Shown here: one piece after another, positions 53,801 through 64,000 of the stretch
How the letters are laid out: each line of letters begins with the position of its first letter
Position numbering within the stretch: the first letter of the stretch is position 1
Assembly (NCBI GenBank): GCA_023014335.1
Contig: JAECYW010000011.1
Location: forward strand, 2,294,001-2,358,000
Length of the DNA stretch: 64,000 nt
DNA from: Galerina marginata
Lineage: Eukaryota; Basidiomycota; Agaricomycetes; Agaricales; Galerinaceae
Direction: 5' to 3'
The notes under the pieces: model-generated
Database searches by the model: none
What the model saw: only the letters and a program-made list of their open reading frames with translations
What the model was told of the DNA's origin: nothing
Made by a program: the position numbers and the translations under genes

Positions 53801-55041
53801 AGCCTCGGATGCCTCGGCAGCAACATCTCGGTGAACTGGTGGAGGTCCAGAGGATGAAGCACCAGACTTCAAAAGTGTCTTGAGCGTGGTATCGGCAAAT
53901 GCACGGACCTGTAAAAAGCAGATCAAGAAAGCTGCGCATGTACAGAGAGAAAAAAGTTACCTCAGGAAAGGCGGCCCCAGTCGCGATCTTTTGCACGCCA
54001 TCTACCAACGGGCTGAGGTAAGTTGCGGCGACCGTTGGATCTCGGACAAGTTTCACAAGGTTCTCTACAACAACAACCGTGCGGCGCTGGACCTCCATAC
54101 TTCTGTCGTTCAAAGCACGGAGCATCAAAGGTACGAGGACAGCAAGTGCAGGAGCTGTCACCTCAGCAACGAAAGTGGTACTAGATAAGGCCTTGATACA
54201 GGCCGGCACTGAGTCGGGATCTGACATGCACTTGACTAAAACAGGAATATGGGGTGTGAGATCGGGGTTGGCAAGAGTGGTGCACAGAGACGTGGCACAT
54301 TTGATGGCAGCAGATGAGACCTATACAGCCATCAGTCAGTAAATCGGTCTGAGAAGAATATGAGAATATTAACCTCTTGCTTGGTGTCATGCATGGCTGC
54401 TTCAACCTTGGGCAACGTAGCTCCGAGCTCTGCGGCAACGGCGTCTCGGGCTGATGTGACAAATGACTTGAAAGATTCCAGGACGCCTACTTTCGTGCGC
54501 CATTTTCCATTCTCCAAGATTGATTCCAACTGTCTGAAGACAACCCGGATTGATTCGGGTGGGAAGAGTTTTAAAATCGCCTTGACGGCTGCTGAAGCAG
54601 CGGTACGGACCACCTCGCCTTTATCCATGTAAAGGTCGAAGAGAATGGGAAGCGAAGGTAGAATGAGAGGCGCAATGGGAGCACCTAGAATTATGGCAAA
54701 TGATTGAAAAGCAATGGCAGCGGATTCGCGCTCAAATCCGGACTTCTTGTTCATAGCATAATTATGCAAAGTTTTGAGAACTTGGAAATCTCTGTTCGAT
54801 CGTTAGGGAAGAACGATAGAGGCAAGTTGGAAAAAATTACTCCAAGGACTGAGGTCCTAGCTTGGAGACCTCACGAGCGAGTCTATCGGCGGCAGCTTTT
54901 GCATCTATCGTTTCAATCAATACTGAAGGGCAGACACGATAAGAGCGATTTCGAACCTGGTGCTGTTGGGGCGGCGCGGAGGGCCTCGAACAGAGGCGGA
55001 AATGATGACGGTGATGCATCGGGCATGGCAACTGGGGACAT
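50835..55041 (-). CDS. NEW1: eEF3-family ABC ATPase, New1/Elf1 type, with extra bases
   Basis: Cytosolic ribosome-associated ATPase of the eEF3 family. An N-terminal HEAT-like helical region (LAREVSKLGPQSLE to about KYVGLETSLVFQ) precedes two ABC domains. ABC1 has Walker A GTNGSGKST, signature LSGGWKMKL and LLLLDEPTNHLD. ABC2 has Walker A GPNGAGKST, LSGGQKIKL and CVLDEPSNFLD. ABC2 carries the chromodomain insert FQYEVKWRGLDHRYNTW, which fits New1/Elf1 better than translation factor Yef3. The tail is Lys-rich and acidic at the end. About 17 exons; intron 51,498-51,554 is GC-AG and splits the ABC2 signature. Two single-base gains break the frame: near 54,927 (before SVLIETIDAK) and at 53,563 (between SAFAD and AVLSHYLAIDR). 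Confidence 0.85.
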
Positions 55042-55774
55042 CTAGTGGAGGAGGTATACAATGCGTTTCCGGAAGAAAGAGACCAAGATTACAGATTTGC
55101 TGTCGATGCAAATTAGTTCTAGTTGTAGGGTAAATTCTATGACTTGGAGAATTATGGGATTTGTGAGAGAGTAGGCTTGATTCCAAATTAATGCGTAGAA
55201 AGCTGGGTTACAAGGGCACTGTAAAGATACAGGCCGGTCTAAGGAGAAGGAAGAAGATGAAAACGAATGCACCGCCGCACTGGCACTACAAAACTTTCAA
55301 GATGCACGTGCCCCACGCCTTGATCATCGGATTGGTCTATCTTTAGCTCTGTGCCCACCATGATTTACGACTGCAGCGGCCAATGCTCAGATTTTAGTAT
55401 AGGTCTGCATATCAGCCCCTCCATCCTCCTGTCGAAAAACCGGTCGGTCATAGCTACCAATCTGGCTCAAGATCTAGAAGAACGTCATCGACAAGCCTCT
55501 GTTACTTAGGCAGATTGCGATCCATGTCATAGTTGCAACGACTCGAACTCTTACCCTTAATATGGATTCGCTCTCTCCTTCTAATTTTTGAGGTGATCCC
55601 ATATCGACTATTATGCCCCTTTTCAGACTCACTAACCCCTTCAATTACCCCTATTTCTCTAATTCACGGTATTCTCCTTTCCGACCAATTACTTCAAGTT
55701 GGGTTTAAAGAGGTCTCTGCTGCATTTAAAGGATAGAGAGTTGAAGATTTCCTGCCCAGAACAGCATTACGACT
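55042..55774. promoter_or_regulatory. Divergent region, New1 / membrane protein
   Basis: 730 bp between the start of the ABC ATPase gene and the ORF at 55,775. Presumed promoters of both. No specific site recognised. Confidence 0.4.
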
Positions 55775-56702
55775 ATGCACATCAACCTACCCCTCGTCAT
55801 AGGCTTGGCGTCAGGCTTTGCGTTGGTGAATTACCTCCTTGTGTTGACCTGGTGTTTTTGCAAGCGGAGAAAAGGCCCAGACCACGAGCAAGCAAATCTG
55901 CACCGACATGAACACACAACATTCATTGCTGAGACGGAATCGCCTACGACTCAAATTGGACACACAGTCGCTCCCATCTGAAAAATACGACCGATACCCA
56001 GGTTCCTCGCGGCGCTATTCACCAATGGGCCAGAAGCATACAGCCGTCTTCAAGTCCCTTAGAAGCCCTAGCGCTATCACAGCCTTTGAGAAGTCTGCTC
56101 GGCCCGCCAACGACGATGGGCATCGGTTATGCTGCTTCAACACGCTCCGACGACAGCAGCGTCTATTTATTCCACAGTCTCAGGCTCCGAGACACCTGCA
56201 CGACGAACTTTTACTTTCCTATCCGGCCCCAAACGCCATTCCTACCTACCAAATAACCACGCAAGGTTACTCTATCATGGATCCGCTTGCGAACGGGACT
56301 ACGCCTCTTCGTCAATTGACGTCAAGGCACCGACTTTCTGTCATCGAGGAGCTAGCTCCCGAAACTTATGATAGAAAGCGACGAAGCGAATATCCTCCCA
56401 GTGCTACATCGATATCCGATGCTCTGCAGGTTTCTCAACCCGCCCTCAAACAATCGACTGATTTGGTCCATTCGTATCATCTGAGGTCTTCCTTGGCGTT
56501 GCCTCCAACCGTGGCGCGACAATATCGGCGACCGTCATATTTACCCTCACCGTACTCATCCTCCCCTAAGATAGTTGGGACTACTTTAGATCTTTGCGCT
56601 CTCGAAGCTTGTTTGTTAAACCTGTGTTTGAATGCTGATGATGGAAGTATTTTTATTTCTAGTCGTTTTGTACAAGACTTGCAATTGTATTACAAATTGT
56701 AA
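55775..56702 (+). CDS. Single-pass membrane protein of unknown function, with extra bases
   Basis: Begins with one hydrophobic segment, LPLVIGLASGFALVNYLLVL, followed by TWCFCKRRKG. This suggests a Cys-flanked TM helix with a basic cytoplasmic stop-transfer patch. The rest is a Ser/Tyr/Arg-rich hydrophilic tail. The tail is readable only by changing frame four times, each time skipping one base: near 55,976, 56,115, 56,167 and about 56,264. The pieces are VAP + SEKYDRYPGSSRRYSP, then MGIGYAASTRSDDSSVY, then STVSGSETPARRTFTF, then GYSIMDPLANGTTPLRQL to the stop. I do not recognise the family, so these joins are inferred from composition only. Alternatively 55,908-56,702 is a separate 264-codon frame. 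Confidence 0.45.
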
Positions 56703-56910
56703 GTAGGTCCCAATGGAGATACAGTATCCAGATATCATCCTCTGTACGGTAATTTAATCCTCTTCAGGATAATCAACTTTATCATAAAGGCGGAGTGTTT
56801 CGTTCCAGTCTCTTTTCCTTCGCCTCTTGATTGAGAAGTACCTCGCCTTGCTGTCCCAGTTGCTCCGTATCCGTCCCTTTTCTTTCCCACCAACCTGAGA
56901 GAAGTAAATT

Positions 56911-58816
56911 TCAGGGTCCTTTGGCAGATTTAGTTTCGGTCACGGCAAGGGTCATGACGCGTGAATGCAAATCTTTCCTGACATCGTTCATTTTCTTCAA
57001 TGTCAATTTCCCAACACGAAGGAGCCGCAAAAGAGCAACGAAGGCACGGAACGCAGCCACGGCAGTCTTCGAACCAGCGCAGCGTCATCCACATGAACGC
57101 AGGAACGAAGAAAAAGGTTATGACTGCGAAAGGCCATGTCAAAGCAACTGTGAGTATCCAGACGCAGATACCTGACATCAGGCCATATATCAGTTTATAC
57201 TGGGCAATCTCGTCCCAGGTATCAAAAATTGGGCCCGTCTTCTTGAAGTTGTGGACTGCATAAAATGATGTGATAAAAATTGGGAGCCAGAGGGCCAATC
57301 CGGGTAGAGATATCGTGAGCAAGCATAATGACCAGATAAACCGAACGATAAGGCGCGAAAGTATAGTGCGGCGAGGAAGAGGACGCCTTATACGGTCGTC
57401 CTTGATCGACCATTTTGCCAGCTGGTCTTGGTAGGCCTGTGGTCGCATTAGAATCAATGATGAAATAAGGAAAGAAAGGAGCAACAACCTTCAAATCTCG
57501 TCGCAATGTCTCAAGTTCAAGCAATTCTGCTTCCTTTATTTCGGGTAATTGCTCCTTGGGTGACTTGAAGACCTCAAGAAATGCACGAGCAATCCGTACG
57601 TGATCGCCAAGACTCATCATTGTTCCAAGAGGAGCGTACATTCGGGCGGAGAGTTTTGCTGTTCGAATGAGGTCCCAGGAGGGCGAGTCAAAAGTGCCGC
57701 TACCTAATTTTCTCATGTATTTGCGACGTGAGTCCACGAACATGGGCAAAATCGACTGGAGCGAGTAATTCTGGATTGTTCTGACAAACTATCAGTATTT
57801 GCTAAGGCATTGCATCGGGACTAACCAACCTTGGGTGTAAAAATCAAGGGAGCATGGAACGTCACCAAAACATCGGAGCGGAAGTGTTGTCGATGCCTTA
57901 AAATTACAGGTGCATTTTAGTTGAAGTGAACCAATAGCCAATTTCAGGATTCATCGCACATGTAAGTAATGGAACATGTCAAGACAGTTATCTCGAAATT
58001 GGGATTATCTCGGTTTCTTGACAAGATATCCGAAACCAGCCGGGCCACTAGGGGAATACGTATGTAAATTTAATTTGAGCCAAGAGACTGAGATGCTACA
58101 AACCTCCTGTTTTAAGTGGAGCAATGGTGGGATGATAACGGCTCATGCCTTCAGGGAAAAGGCAAGCAGCATCACCAAGTTCGAGTGCCTTCGGGTATGT
58201 TGTCATCCTCATTGTCAATTCAACAGAAGTGGAATTCGAACGGACCAGCATAAGGCTTTCCATGACATCTGTATTATCAGCAGTTCCGTCCACGTAATCT
58301 TTCCTTCTCTTGATGGGTACAGTGCCAGCAGATTCGATGAGCCAGCTAGTGAAGGTTCGACGGCCGAACTGAGTCGCTTTCGCGGTTAAACGGAGTAAAT
58401 TCCGTTTCTGAAGCTGAATGTAAGTGGAAGCAATTACGAGTCCTCCTTGCAAAGCATACATGAGTTGGAATAGAGGTTACAAGAAGGCTAAAAGTAATGA
58501 GTACACTATTAAAAAAGAGAAATAGATGGAACTTACAGTGCATCTGTCAGTGAATTGCTATGGTTCGCACAGACAATGCTATGGCGCGAGATGTCAAGGG
58601 GAAGAAGGCGTTTTCCCATAGGAACTCGTACCAGGGTCTTCCATTCTCTGGTATAAGGTCGGTATTTTCGATAACAATGGTTCCATAGAAAATCTTCAGG
58701 ACAAATCTGAAGAGAAGTCTAGAGGAGCAGAACATTCAGCTCCACATGGGGTGAAGGAGGTCAATGAGGTACCGAATCAAGGCATACGACCAAGGCGTTG
58801 GTGTTCCTTGAGGCAT
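56911..58816 (-). CDS. SCT1: Glycerol-3-phosphate / DHAP acyltransferase, with two extra bases
   Basis: ER membrane enzyme that acylates glycerol-3-phosphate, the entry step of glycerolipid synthesis. Ten exons, from MPQGTPTPWSYALIR. Acyltransferase block I is CANHSNSLTDAL (NH....D). RTFTSWLIESAGTVPIKRR follows, then FPEGMSRYHPTIAPL (block III), LTCSITYMHRQHFRSDVLV, DSPSWDLIRTAKL, and at least two membrane segments (FIWSLCLLTISLPGLALWLP; GICVWILTVALTW). At 57,702 one extra T turns KIR/SGTFDSP into an in-frame TAG. At 57,064 another T breaks WFED/AVAAFRAFVALLRLLRVGK. Discounting both gives 1,419 nt (472 residues), ending at 56,911. Keeping the second ends the frame at 56,930 with an unrelated Cys-rich tail. 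It is shorter than the yeast enzymes, which I recall as roughly 750 residues. Confidence 0.85.
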
Positions 58817-59065
58817 CCCTTCTTGAGAGAGAGGGCGTGGACCGCCAATTCCGAGGCCTTCGTGAATGGTGGTGGACACTGGAAGGTGGAAGGGCCAGGC
58901 CAGGCCAGGAAGTAAAGCGGGCCCTTACCTACCTTTTCGGGTAGTCATCCTACGCGATCGACATGCAGAATTCGAGCTGACTAAGCAATTTTTTTGAGAT
59001 CTACATCATGGGGGCTGGCGGCTCGATTTGAATTCTTCATTCCATTACCTGAATCCCTTGAAAAA
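58817..59065. promoter_or_regulatory. Short bidirectional promoter, SCT1 / RRP12
   Basis: Only 249 bp separate the two divergent starts, so the genes probably share one promoter. An imperfect GGCCAGGCCAGGCCAGG repeat lies near 58,893-58,910. Confidence 0.55.
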
Positions 59066-62000
59066 ATGGAGGAAGCTTTGGCAAAAATCCGCCCACATAC
59101 GTCTTCATCGCTTGCCCACCAGAAAACCCCAGCAAACCTTCTGATCGCACTGGAATCCACTTTCAAAGAGCAAAGCAAGGAGGCGACATCAACGGCATAT
59201 TTTGCGGCTCTCTTAACCACATTGGATGGGACGATCCAGAAAAAGGATATTTCTCTTGAAGATGGGGCCATCCTTCCAGCAGAACTTTACCTATTGGCTC
59301 TGGTGGCTCCATTTGTGCCATCGCCAATTATCCGTTCAAACCTCAATACGCTGCTCTCCTTGACTGCACCATTATTCATAGGTCTGAATCAACATGCACC
59401 CGCTTTGCGATCACAGCTCTCTCTGTACCATGTGATATTCCAATCCCTTGATCGGTCTCAGCTCGACGTTCAAGGCATTCGGCAGACCTTTGCCTCGATT
59501 TTACAGATGTGCATTGACCCTCGACCCAAGGTGCGCAAGAAGGCGGCTAGATGTAGTCAAGGACCTTCTAGCAAGCCCACCTCCCCCCTTGCTTCGTCAT
59601 CCATGTGCTGGGAGAGTCGGTGAATGGGTGCTAAATACTCTTTCTGAGGTAAATGCTGGGCCTTTCGGCAAGGGCAAATCTGCCAAACATGCTTCCGCCC
59701 CTGGGGCCGAAGTCGCGATACACGTCCTCGCCTTTCTACGGCCCGTGCTCCCATTTCTTCTGCCCGAGGTATAACTTCCCTGCATTGTTATTCTTCATCT
59801 CATCTAGCTTTGTTACAGACAATTCCTTCCATCACAAACATCCTCCTTACCTTGCCTCGTCTTGGGAATACTTACCTTTCCCAGTCTTCCTACTCTGTTA
59901 TGTCGGAAATCTTCGAAATTTCGGTAGAAGACGTCTCGAGCAACGTTGGAGGACAACTATCTGAAGTGTTGAAAGTTGTATTATCTTCACCTCCTTCGAA
60001 GTCCGATTCCACACTTTCCGCAAGCTGGGTAAAGGTATTGGGAGGTGCTTTAGTTGCCTATAACACCATTGAGCCGGCCCAAAGTTCGAAGGATCTGGGA
60101 AAGGTTTGGAAAAGTGTATGGAATTTTTTGGATTCCCCCGAATCAGCAACTCACAGAGCAACGGCGCAAGCTCTATCTGCGATCTCCAGCTGTTTCTCCG
60201 CCTCGCTGATTTTGACCGCACTTGCGGACCAGGAAGGATCCTCTGTGATCAGAAAGATTGTCTCGCAAATTACAAATGCTCTCGATTCTTTGCACTACAC
60301 TCGCTCAATACCAGATATACTTTCGGTCATTTCTTCCTTGATCACGAATCTCCAGGTTCAGGGCATCGAAAACATCGCCAACAGCTGCTGAAATTCTACT
60401 TACGCCTCTCATTGTCAGGATTGGTGACCTGAGGACATCTAAAGGCTTTGAAAATAAAGAAGCAGCAGATTCCACTCTGTCGGTCGCCATGCGCATTATT
60501 GGCCCCGAAGTTCTATTGAAAGTCTTACCTTTGAACTTGGAGCCCACTGAACGGTACTATTCAACTTAAAGCACAGTGAAAGCCAAACTGACTCCCATTT
60601 TTATTTTCAAGGGCCTCTGGAGCACAACCGCGAGCTTTCTTGCTTCCGCTACTGGCTCAGCCTCATGCCTCCCCCCTCTCGCACTTTGTTTCATACTTTG
60701 TACCCTTGAGCGAAAGAATGTTTGACTTGCAACAGAAAGCGGAGAGAGAGGAATCGCCAATCCGAAGCCAAGGTCTGGAGCGTTCTCGTCGGACAGATCT
60801 GGGCTGGGCTCTCGGGATACTGCATCGGTACAGCGGACCTCAAGCAGGTGCTTAAACCCCAGTTTTAACATTAACTATTTCTCATTTTTGTCTCTAGTCC
60901 CTGAGTGCTGGATTTTCTCAGCTTCTATCACAACTCCTTTACGGGCAGCCAGATCTCCGATCGTCAATATTGAAAGCGCTGAAAATCATGGTCGATTCCA
61001 ATCTTGTTATAGCAGAGGCATCCGAGGAGGAGCTCGACCCCTCATCGACAACTCTCTCGCAACAAGAAGCCCAGGAAAACATCGCTTTCTTACATACACA
61101 GGTAGAAAGCTGGTTAGCAGTCTTATTCAATGTTTATGGCAGCGTTGGTCGGGATTCGCGGGGTTTAATCGGAGAGGTCATAGATTCATGGGCTTCCATT
61201 GCGGGAACTCAGGTCGGTCGGGTATGGTTATCAGCGGTCTTGCTTTTTACGATGCTCTGAACAGGAAATTCACAACGCATACCTAAAAGTCGTACAACTC
61301 TTCAAGACGAACTTATCAGCAGTCCAGAAAGCTCCCGTGTCTATGAATCCAGCTGGAGATATAGGCAACATGACTACCACATCACAAGACATCCTCATTC
61401 TTCTCCTACCGCACCTTCCAGCTCCTGATTCGAAGTCACTGTTCGAACTCACCCTGACGCCTGAAGTTCTTAGTTGCAATGACAACGGCGCCCAGAAGAG
61501 AGGATACAAGATACTAGCTAAGGTTGTAGAGAGCGGAAAAATCACTGTTGATGCGGAGCCCATTCTCAGGAAGCTGGACGACTTGACCGACGGCCTGACC
61601 CCTGCTGCTAAGAAGGTAAATTGGAAATCCGACACTCAAGGCAACCCACTAACCCCTTCGTTTTAGGATCGGTTCAATCTTCTTGGTTCCTTGATTGGTC
61701 TACTTCCATCGACTTCTCTGCACGTCATTCCTTCGTTCATCCCAGAGGTCGTCCTAGGCACCAAGGAGCCGTCCGAAAAGGCGAGGACTGCTGCTTTTGA
61801 CGCCATTCTTTCTATGGGAAAAAAAATGAGCGATGGAGGAACTGTCAAGAGAAGTATGGTGGATGGCATGGACGAAGATGGTGTTGAGGATGGTATGGCA
61901 TATATTTAAATCTCTGATTGTGGCTGATGATTCTATTTTTAGCTGCTGCCAGTATCGAAGAGTTTATGACAATGATTGCTGGAGGTCTTGCTGGAGCAAG

Positions 62001-63323
62001 TCCCCATATGATCAGCGCCACGGTTACAGCGATATCTCGACTGGTCTTCGAATTCAGAGGTGGTCTGTTACCTTCATTTCCAATTTACTGCCTGACCAGT
62101 TTTGGGCAGACACGATTTCACCTAATATGCTAAACGAGATCTTTACGACCTTGCTGGTATTCTTGTCCTCCGCTAACCGAGAAATTGTAAAATCAATCCT
62201 GGGCTTCATAAAACTCGCTATTCACACTCTCCCAGCCGACATTGTTCGACCACATCTGAAAGATCTCGTCCCTGCGTTATTAAACTGGTCGCATGATCAC
62301 AAGAATCACTTTAAAGTGAAAGTTCGCCATATTTTCGAGCGAATGCTCAGGCGATTCAGTTGGGACGAGGTCTACTCTTGTGCAGGCGAAGAGGAGGCCG
62401 CCAAGGTTCTCGTCAACATCAAAAAGCGCAAAGAAAGGGCTAAGCGCAAGAAGGCGAGCCAGGCAGAGGCTGACGGTGAGAATGACGAGGTTGGTGAATT
62501 TCTTGGCCTTTCACTATCCGTATCCGAACCAAGATTATATAGCCTACTCCTGCTAAAGCTATCACTGGAGATGCCTTCGAGGACGTACTTTACGGAAGTG
62601 AAAGTGAGCTCGACGATAGCGACGATGAGGCTACAGATGTAGCGCCTTCTGGATCCAAAAAAAAGAAGGAAGTACAAGGAGTTCTGTTACGATTAGATGA
62701 CGACGAACCCATGGATCTGCTTCAAGGCGGTGCGGCTCGTGTAACAAGTATGTCTATTCCAAAAATTACCTGTCTTGTGTTGACAACTTTTACAGACCTG
62801 AAATCAAATCGTCGGAGACAGCCTGGGCAAGATGCTTCTCACTTTAAGATGGATGAGGATTCCGGCAAGATGGTCATTGATGAAAGTTCTGACGAATGAT
62901 GAAGCTGTTGCTGAAAACGCCGCCGATGTCGCTGGAACTGCCTACCGAGAAAGCATCACTTCAGTGGATGGCTTTACTCGTGGCCCCAATGGCAAAATCA
63001 AATTCAACAAAGATACCAAGAAGCGAAGAAGAGATGAAGGCGCAATCGAGGACGTCGAAATGGCTGATGTTGAGGAATCGGCCAGTAGTAGACCAAAAAA
63101 GGCGAAGAAAAGATCTGAAGTCAAACTCGGTCATGAGTTTAAAGCCAAGGTTCGTTTTAACGCCAGTATGGTACACACACACTTTGAAATCTGATTTTTA
63201 CTCTAGAAAGCTGGTGGCGATGTCAAAAAAGGAGGAGTTGATCCATACGCCTATCTGTCGCTTTCTCAGGCGGCTAAAAACGGTGGACGGGGGAAGAAGT
63301 TTGGTATTACAGGCAAACGATAG
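59066..63323 (+). CDS. RRP12: Ribosome biogenesis HEAT-repeat protein Rrp12, with four extra bases
   Basis: Rrp12 exports pre-40S and pre-60S particles and supports rRNA processing in nucleolus and cytoplasm. Starts MEEALAKIRPHTSSSLAHQK; the body is HEAT-like helices (AYFAALLTTLDGTI, LPLNLEPTER, RRTD/VWSVLVGQIWAGLSGYC, IVKSILGFIKLAIHTLP, RHIFERMLRRF). The tail is acidic then basic and ends AYLSLSQAAKNGGRGKKFG. Eleven exons sum to 3,739 nt. Four single extra bases break the conserved frame: 59,549 (KKAA/DVVKDL), 60,355-60,356 (NLQ/FRASK), 60,765-60,766 (PIR/AKVW) and 62,897 (SSDE/DEAVAEN). Discounting them leaves exactly 1,245 codons. If the bases are real, no full protein is made. An upstream ATG at 59,008 is out of frame. 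Confidence 0.88.
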
Positions 63324-63384
63324 CAATTTCTACTCTAGATTCGTTCACCTCGGCCATGATCTCTTTTTTTCGTTGATAGAATTT
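63324..63384. other. 61-bp convergent 3' region, RRP12 / ADD66
   Basis: Very tight tail-to-tail spacing; the two mRNAs probably overlap in their 3' UTRs. Confidence 0.5.
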
Positions 63385-64000
63385 TTATCCATAGAGAGTT
63401 TGATCATGGGGTGTCCCAAATAACCCAGCTCTCCAACTTCCAGGTTGTTTCCATTGTGCAACATCCTTGCCAAGAATCCTCACAATGACAGATGCAAGAA
63501 GCCCGGCATCAGCTCGGTTATCTCCCTCGAGAACAAACTGAAGAAGGCAAGCTGTTGGGACATTCCATCCCTTTGGAATTGACAATAGGATTCTTTTAGT
63601 CAAACCTCCTCCTGGTATAAATGGAATCTGTGCCTCTTCGTCAGGTTGTTTGGGTCGCTGTTGAACTGGGGAGGTATAAGTTGGTATCGGTAAGGTTGCC
63701 AAACCCTCTAAAGGTGTTCCGTCCAATGTGGCGATATCTCCTGGACGAATTTGGTAGGTTGGCGTCCTATATGTCATTACAGTCCGTTACGAACCGGTCA
63801 CTCGGAGAAGTCAACGCGACTCACATCATTTGAGAGTCTGTCCTATTTGAAAGGTCTACGCCAGATAGGAACAAAGCGGCGCTGAATTTAGATTCCTTTA
63901 TAAAGTCAAGAAGTGTTTCGATGAATTCCACCTTCATTGACTGTCAAACATAGCATTTATCAGCAAATATATCGAATTTGGGGTCCAATTTCGGAACAAA
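63385..64000 (-). CDS. ADD66: Proteasome assembly chaperone 2, cut by right window edge
   Basis: Likely PAC2/Pba2 (yeast Add66), which with Pba1 guides assembly of the 20S proteasome alpha ring. Visible exons are 63,385-63,766 and 63,825-63,940, with more upstream. The second-last exon reads FIETLLDFIKESKF, then AALFLSGVDLSNRTDSQM. The last has TPTYQIRPGDIATLDGTPL, LPIPTYTSP, IPKGWNVPTACLLQFVLEGD and GSWRAGLFGTPHDQTLYG. The VLEGDN and SGVD..NRTD patterns fit the family as I know it. The start lies beyond the window. No extra-base breaks are seen in the part present. Confidence 0.75.

Noticed and set aside
61833..62110. Reading through 62,060-62,109 as coding (SVTFISNLLPDQF)
   Set aside because: A 50-nt GT-AG intron there joins FEFR to DTISPN in the expected Rrp12 order, so this is intron sequence.
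47565..62897. Programmed +1 ribosomal frameshifting as the explanation of the extra bases
   Set aside because: The sites share no slippery sequence. Zero-frame codons at the shift include AGA, GTT, AGC, TGA, TAG, TGC, TTC and GCT, unlike the fixed signals of known +1 sites. Kept only as a remote possibility in the finding.

Overview
The window is nuclear DNA of a filamentous fungus, most likely a mushroom-forming basidiomycete (Agaricomycetes). Genes are dense and cut by many 39-70 nt GT-AG introns. A Tnp2-type CACTA transposase, an AA9 polysaccharide monooxygenase remnant and a New1/Elf1-type ABC ATPase also fit this group. No database search was possible; names rest on recognised motifs and family architecture.

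Region 1 (1-26,246) is dominated by a very large inverted repeat. Two arms of about 9.38 kb (1,097-10,480 and 16,863-26,246; paired positions sum to 27,343) flank a unique 6.38-kb spacer. The spacer holds an intact four-exon Tnp2 transposase (1,521 codons plus stop). Each arm carries a decayed fragment of the nuclear gene for mitochondrial RNA polymerase (RPO41), a pyrimidine-rich 2-kb stretch, a Ser/Thr-rich gene fragment and about 2.7 kb of old repeats. I saw one base difference between the arms among the open frames compared. A cut-off unknown gene lies at the left window edge.

Region 2 (26,247-36,695) is repeat-rich and gene-free. It has a diverged relative of the arm repeats, two copies of a ~310-bp segment about 1.2 kb apart, and a degenerate minisatellite. 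A 4.8-kb element with ~660-bp terminal inverted repeats and no recognisable transposase follows, then a ~125-130-bp tandem repeat and an AT-rich stretch.

Region 3 (36,696-64,000) is a normal gene block: MET3 ATP sulfurylase, a mitochondrial BolA-like protein, a two-finger C2H2 protein, an NDR-type AGC kinase with a CRIB-like N-terminal motif, a homeodomain factor, a broken AA9 LPMO, a New1/Elf1 ABC ATPase, a one-TM protein of unknown function, an SCT1-type acyltransferase, RRP12, and the start of the proteasome assembly chaperone ADD66/PBA2 gene. These are housekeeping and regulatory genes and do not form one pathway.

The most striking unexplained pattern is that genes from about 47.5 to 63 kb repeatedly contain a single extra base that breaks an otherwise well-conserved frame. 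I always see a gain of one base, never a loss: four in RRP12, two in the acyltransferase, two in New1, one in the homeobox gene and apparently more in the TM protein. The four genes at 36.7-45.5 kb and the transposase have none. This is either an uncorrected assembly feature or real decay of one gene block, and read data would decide.
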